A stretch of 64,000 nucleotides of DNA from Chloracidobacterium sp. (GTDB lineage Bacteria > Acidobacteriota > Blastocatellia > Pyrinomonadales > Pyrinomonadaceae), in assembly GCA_016720705.1 (NCBI GenBank), contig JADKKB010000007.1, forward strand, positions 2,108,001-2,172,000, in the 5' to 3' direction. Shown here piece by piece: positions 59,903 to 64,000 of this stretch (within the stretch, counting starts at the first letter, position 1; every line of letters begins with the position of its first letter). Made by a program: the position numbers and the translations under genes. The notes below the pieces were generated by a model, which was not told where the DNA came from, did not search any database, and worked only from the letters and a program-made list of their open reading frames with translations.

Positions 59903-62620
59903 TTATTCAAATTGATAGGTGAAGTTTTCACCTTCGCCGACGCCGACGTGCACCTTGCTGATACCCTCGCCGCTCGCCATTCGTGCGAGCACCTCGCCGG
60001 ACATTTCCGGCAATAGTGTCCCTGTCAGAATGTTATAGACATTCCGGGCTCCGCTGTCCACATCTGTACAGCGTTTTGCTACTGTCTCTATGACGGTATC
60101 GTCATACGAAAATTGCGCATTGTGGTTGTCTTTTATTCGTTTTGCGATCTTGCCGAGCTGCAGTTTGATGATCAACCGCATTATCTCGTCGGAGATCGGA
60201 TAGAACGGCACGGTAACCATTCTGCCGAGCAATGCCGGCTTAAAGGCCTTGTTGAGTTCCGGTTTGATCGCATCCACCAGACCCTCAGGTGATGGTGTCG
60301 TATCAGGATCGGCACACAATTTCATAATTGTGTCCGTTCCGACATTGGATGTGAGAATGATGATGCAGTTCTTAAAATCGATCTCGCGGCCCTCACCATC
60401 CTCCAGCACACCCTTATCAAATACCTGAAAGAAAAGTTCCATCACATCCGGATGGGCCTTTTCGACTTCGTCGAGCAGCACGACCGAGTAAGGCTTACGC
60501 CGAACTGCCTCGGTCAAAACGCCGCCTTCACCATAGCCTACATATCCGGGAGGTGAGCCCTTAAGACTCGAAACCGTATGGGCCTCTTGATACTCGCTCA
60601 TATTTATCGAGATCAAATTTCGCTCGCCGCCGTACAGAGAATCGGCAAGGGCAAGAGCCGTCTCCGTCTTTCCGACGCCTGATGTTCCCACTAGCATAAA
60701 AACGCCGATCGGACGCTTGGGGTCGGTCAGGCCGGCCCTAGATGTCCGGATCCGCTGGGCTATCGCCTCGAGAGCGTGATTTTGGCCCAAGACGCGTTCT
60801 TGTAGGGTCGCAGCCAACTTTAGCACTGCATTTATTTCATCGGCGACCATCTTTCCGATGGGGATTCCGGTCCATCCTGAGATGACTTCGGCAACCGTCT
60901 GGCCGTTAACGACCGGCTGCATAAGCGGATTTTCGCCCTGAATCGTTTTGAGCTCTTCATTAGCCGATTTCAGTTCGGCCCTAAGCAGATCCACGTCCAC
61001 GGCAGGTTCCGGAGTTGTTGTTTCGGCATCGACTGCGACTGCTTCGCCCTCGATCGCCGCAGTTTCAACCGGCTCGGGGTCTAATCGGGACATTTCCAGC
61101 TTCGCGCGAATGTTGCGGATCTTTTCGACAAGTTCTTTCTCTTTTGTCCATTGACCGTTAAGTTTCGCGAGTTCCGCGGTTGACGTGTCAAGAGCAGTTT
61201 TCAGCTCTGCCAATCGTGTGCCGTGGTCGGCTCCCGTCACTTGTTCCCGTTCGAGAGCTTCGGATTCCGACGAGAGATTTTGTATCAGTCGCGTCTCATC
61301 TTCGACGGCGGCAGGCGTTGCACCTTGGCCGATCGCGACTTTTGCACATGCGGTGTCGAGTACTGAGACGCTCTTATCAGGCAACTGACGGCCGGTAATA
61401 TAACGCGAAGAGAGTTTGACGCACTCAACTATCGCCTCATCCAGGATGCGGACGTTGTGGTGCTCCTCCATTTTGCCCGTTAGTCCACGCATCATCGCAA
61501 CGGCTTTTTCTTCGTCCGGCTCATCGACCTTTACAACCTGAAACCGTCTGGCCAGAGCGGCGTCCTTTTCAAAATACTTTTTGTATTCGGCCCAAGTTGT
61601 CGCGGCAATCGTCCTAAGTTCGCCACGGGCCAACGCGGGCTTTAGTAGATTGGCCGCATCGTTCTGACCGGCCTGACCTCCGGCACCGATCATTGTGTGG
61701 GCCTCGTCGATGAACATTATTATTGGTTGCGGCGAAGACTTTACCTCATCGATCACATTCTTGAGACGTTGTTCGAACTCGCCCTTAACGCCCGCGCCCG
61801 CTTGGAGCAGGCCCAGATCAAGTGAGCGTACCGAGACGTTTTTCAACGGATCAGGGACGTCTCCTGCTGCGATCCGAGCGGCAAATCCTTCGACAACTGC
61901 AGTTTTACCAACGCCCGCCTCTCCCGTAAGTATCGGATTATTCTGGCGGCGACGGGTCAGGATGTCGATGATCTGGCGGATCTCACCCTCGCGGCCAAGG
62001 ATGGGGTCGATCTTGCCGGCGGCGGCCTTTGCCGTCAGGTCTTCGGTGTACTGGTCGAGAGCCTTTGTCTTGCCGGGAACACCGCTTGCGACCGGCGAAC
62101 CGTCAGCCGACCCGGCCGTTTCGCCGAGGGCGACGGCATCACGTTCTTCGTTAGAGTCCGCTGTAATTTCGGGCAGTTTGATCTGCAGCGATTCGGCCGA
62201 AATATGATTAAATTCGCGTGATATCTCTCTAGCGATCCGCGCATAGCTTTCGTTTGCGACCAGAGCGAGTACGAGATGACCGCTCCGGACACGGGCTGCT
62301 CCAAAGTCAACGGATGCCAAAAGCCACGCGTCCTGGATCCATCGCGGCAGGCGGTCGCTTAGCCCCGGCGTACGCGTATTGCCAGTCTTTAGGCGGCCAA
62401 GTGCTTCATTTACATCCTTAGCCAAACGGTCGATGCTGACCTCGTAATGATTGCAGATGCGATGAAGATCTGTGTTGTCCTGTTCGAGTAACTTGAACAG
62501 AATGTGTTCGATTTCGACATCATAATTTGTTCTCGAAAGGCACAACCCGGCGGCGCCTTCCAGCGCCTCGCGGCACGTGTCGTTCAATCTGCCGATCAAT
62601 GATTTTAAGTTAACGTTCAT
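59903..62620 (-). CDS. clpV: T6SS sheath-disassembly ATPase TssH/ClpV
   Basis: The 905-residue ClpB-like protein has a Clp N-domain (about 1-150, with LSDRLPRWIQDAWLLASVDFGA typical of ClpV). AAA1 has Walker A GEAGVGKTAVV at about 230 and MFIDEAHTMIGAGG. A middle coiled coil carries an Ala/Glu-rich insert (about 510-560). AAA2 has Walker A GTSGVGKTETALALADSLYGG at about 643, LLDEVEKAHPDV and the C-terminal D2-small domain. Family-specific QAGAGVKGEFE and SLYGGERN identify ClpV rather than ClpB. It strips contracted TssBC sheaths for reuse. It follows tssG by 13 bases. Confidence 0.95.
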   Translation of the reverse strand: MNVNLKSLIGRLNDTCREALEGAAGLCLSRTNYDVEIEHILFKLLEQDNTDLHRICNHYEVSIDRLAKDVNEALGRLKTGNTRTPGLSDRLPRWIQDAWLLASVDFGAARVRSGHLVLALVANESYARIAREISREFNHISAESLQIKLPEITADSNEERDAVALGETAGSADGSPVASGVPGKTKALDQYTEDLTAKAAAGKIDPILGREGEIRQIIDILTRRRQNNPILTGEAGVGKTAVVEGFAARIAAGDVPDPLKNVSVRSLDLGLLQAGAGVKGEFEQRLKNVIDEVKSSPQPIIMFIDEAHTMIGAGGQAGQNDAANLLKPALARGELRTIAATTWAEYKKYFEKDAALARRFQVVKVDEPDEEKAVAMMRGLTGKMEEHHNVRILDEAIVECVKLSSRYITGRQLPDKSVSVLDTACAKVAIGQGATPAAVEDETRLIQNLSSESEALEREQVTGADHGTRLAELKTALDTSTAELAKLNGQWTKEKELVEKIRNIRAKLEMSRLDPEPVETAAIEGEAVAVDAETTTPEPAVDVDLLRAELKSANEELKTIQGENPLMQPVVNGQTVAEVISGWTGIPIGKMVADEINAVLKLAATLQERVLGQNHALEAIAQRIRTSRAGLTDPKRPIGVFMLVGTSGVGKTETALALADSLYGGERNLISINMSEYQEAHTVSSLKGSPPGYVGYGEGGVLTEAVRRKPYSVVLLDEVEKAHPDVMELFFQVFDKGVLEDGEGREIDFKNCIIILTSNVGTDTIMKLCADPDTTPSPEGLVDAIKPELNKAFKPALLGRMVTVPFYPISDEIMRLIIKLQLGKIAKRIKDNHNAQFSYDDTVIETVAKRCTDVDSGARNVYNILTGTLLPEMSGEVLARMASGEGISKVHVGVGEGENFTYQFE

Positions 62621-62633
62621 TACTGGTCATCTC

Positions 62634-63659
62634 CTAATTTTCTGTGAGTGAATCACCCGTTTGCAGCACTAATTGATCGTCGTCGGCGACGAAGGGTTTT
62701 GTTTTGAGCCAGGTTGTCCAACCTAGCATTGGACGTCGAACGGCCTTGGTCGTTAGTACCGAACTCGGCACCTGCTTGGCAGCCAAGATAAGCTGCAGAT
62801 CAAAATCAAACTCGAATCCGATCAAAAACTTGATCATCGAGTGTAGCTGGCGATACGCCGAGCCGTTTGGCAAAAACGCCTGATATTGCTTAAATTTGAG
62901 TGGCCCGATTCGAACGCGTATTTTTGATTGCTGATCCCATACACGCGTTCCGATGATCGAACTTCGGCCAAGTTCTGAGTTGCTCTTGCCTAATTTTGTC
63001 GTATCCTCGTCCGAAAGGTCGAGCCACTGACCAAAATACTGATCCACCTTCGCCGTAACGCCAAAATAATCGCTGATCATATTTTCTAAGGCGTTCACCG
63101 AATGTGGCTTCTGTCCGATCAGGCCGACATAGGGAAGTAGCGACTCGTCATCAATGGCCATCCGACCGCGAAGCCCATTGGTGCCGAGTCCGGCAAGATC
63201 AAAAATATATGACGTAAATTCGCGATCGCCCCGTTCATAGGCGATGGGAAAACGATATTTCGCCCAAGCCCGATAAAACATTGAAACGGATCGATGGGTA
63301 AAGATGTCCAGAAATGACCAAAGCGTTGTATCGCGATGACGCACGCGATCAAGCACGAGTTCGGTGTAATGTGTCGGCAAGACTCCGCTTACACCCGCCA
63401 TCCCCATAAAATTTACGATCATCTCGACAAGCCGCTTATCGGAATCTGCCACGGCGGTCTCACGGATCTCTTGGATCTCACTTGCAGGGAACTCGAGGCC
63501 TATACGCGATCGAAAGCGAACCACTTCTTCGTTCGGAAGTGCATCCCTGCCGACGGTCTTGCGGTCCGAATATATTCTCTCAAGCAGACGGACAGCTTGA
63601 AAGAACTCGAACGCGAAAGGTTCGTCGAACAACTCCTGATTTAGTGGCTTCTTCGACAC
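62634..63659 (-). CDS. tssG: T6SS baseplate protein TssG
   Basis: The 341 residues have FEFFQAVRLLERIYSDRKTVG, EEVVRFRSRIGLEFPASEI, FMGMAGVSGVLPTHYTELVLDRVRHRD and SMFYRAWAKYRFPIAYERG, all typical of TssG (ImpH/VasB), part of the TssEFGK baseplate. The start is GTG 63659, 3 bases after the tssF stop, so translation is coupled. Confidence 0.95.
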   Translation of the reverse strand: MSKKPLNQELFDEPFAFEFFQAVRLLERIYSDRKTVGRDALPNEEVVRFRSRIGLEFPASEIQEIRETAVADSDKRLVEMIVNFMGMAGVSGVLPTHYTELVLDRVRHRDTTLWSFLDIFTHRSVSMFYRAWAKYRFPIAYERGDREFTSYIFDLAGLGTNGLRGRMAIDDESLLPYVGLIGQKPHSVNALENMISDYFGVTAKVDQYFGQWLDLSDEDTTKLGKSNSELGRSSIIGTRVWDQQSKIRVRIGPLKFKQYQAFLPNGSAYRQLHSMIKFLIGFEFDFDLQLILAAKQVPSSVLTTKAVRRPMLGWTTWLKTKPFVADDDQLVLQTGDSLTEN

Positions 63660-63662
63660 AAT

Positions 63663-64000
63663 TTACGACAGTTCCTGTTCTCCGGCCCGAGGTGCAAATC
63701 GCCGAACATTCTCCTCGCGCTGTTCGGTTCTGACAACGAGTTGATTAAACGAGTTTATTGACGAGTAAAGGCCCAGAAACCGCTCTAGAACACTTGCGAA
63801 TAGAAATAATCCACTACCCACGTATTGTTCTTCGTCAAAGGTTAGCGTCGTCTCGAGCCCTCGGACAAATCCGGCACCGATCCTACCACCGATCTGTCTG
63901 ACCACCTTTCGTGTCGCGATCTTGGTTATTCCCAGTATCTGCTTTCTGGTTACCGACGAATCGGCAAAATTATATAGGTGCAATAGTTCCTGCAGTGCTT
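63663..64000 (-). CDS. tssF: T6SS baseplate protein TssF (C-terminal part, 5' end off window)
   Basis: About 112 residues open to the right edge: ALQELLHLYNFADSSVT, RGLETTLTFDEEQYVGSGLFLFASVLERFLGLYSSINSFNQLVV. This is the conserved C-terminal region of TssF (ImpG/VasA), which forms heteromers with TssG. The first 500 or so residues lie beyond the window. Confidence 0.93.
   Translation of the reverse strand, partial: ALQELLHLYNFADSSVTRKQILGITKIATRKVVRQIGGRIGAGFVRGLETTLTFDEEQYVGSGLFLFASVLERFLGLYSSINSFNQLVVRTEQREENVRRFAPRAGEQELS

Noticed and set aside
1..64000. tRNA genes, rRNA genes or a CRISPR array
   Set aside because: I looked for TTCGAATCC-type T-loops and regularly spaced repeats. The few T-loop-like strings lie inside genes, and the tandem repeats found have no spacers.

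Overview
The window looks like a chromosomal segment of an Acidobacteriota bacterium, most likely class Blastocatellia. This is inferred from gene content, not from a marker gene. It holds a TIGR03436-type VWA protein, two winged-helix regulators fused to TolB/PD40 propellers, FG-GAP and delta-60 repeat secreted proteins, a DPP-IV type S9 peptidase and a type VI secretion locus. No rRNA, tRNA or CRISPR array was seen.

Layout. 1-4.1 kb: the start of an FN3 plus c-type-heme peroxidase-like gene cut by the left edge, an FG-GAP surface protein and a 9-bp tandem repeat. 4.1-9.8 kb: an orphan phage-type terminase carrying palindromic in-frame insertions, inositol-phosphate synthase, a C39-like peptidase and a Clp-like AAA+ ATPase. 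9.8-18.4 kb: housekeeping genes (glpK, a Cys/Met PLP lyase divergent from an ArsR regulator, tlyA, ctaA, an acyltransferase-like gene, a receiver/anti-sigma-kinase fusion and nadE). 18.5-30.9 kb: envelope genes (Cys-rich membrane protein, VWA protein, OmpA-like protein), the E2 and E3 enzymes of 2-oxoacid dehydrogenases, an S9 peptidase, a YCF48-like protein and serA.

30.9-36.9 kb is a one-directional sulfur-handling run: rhodanese, methyltransferase, CstB-like persulfide dioxygenase-rhodanese, rhodanese lipoprotein, a tiny membrane ORF whose in-frame UGA is followed by a SECIS-like hairpin (candidate selenoprotein), a propeller lipoprotein and a Cys/Met-type PLP lyase. 37.0-50.5 kb is accessory: an IS3-family element with IRs and a 4-bp target duplication, many secreted or lipoprotein genes, two winged-helix/TolB sensors each preceded by direct repeats of about one helical turn, and a C-terminal remnant of the PLP lyase. 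52.9-55 kb has fumC and an XAC2610-like secreted protein.

55.1-64 kb is part of a type VI secretion locus read leftwards: tssF (partial), tssG, clpV, a small caspase-like protein, a VgrG with a C-terminal HExxH metallopeptidase domain, a putative immunity protein, a truncated PAAR-like ORF and a PAAR protein. The most notable candidates are the UGA-containing ORF in the sulfur operon, the VgrG-metallopeptidase with its downstream partner, the caspase-like protein beside clpV, and the terminase interrupted by palindromic in-frame repeats.
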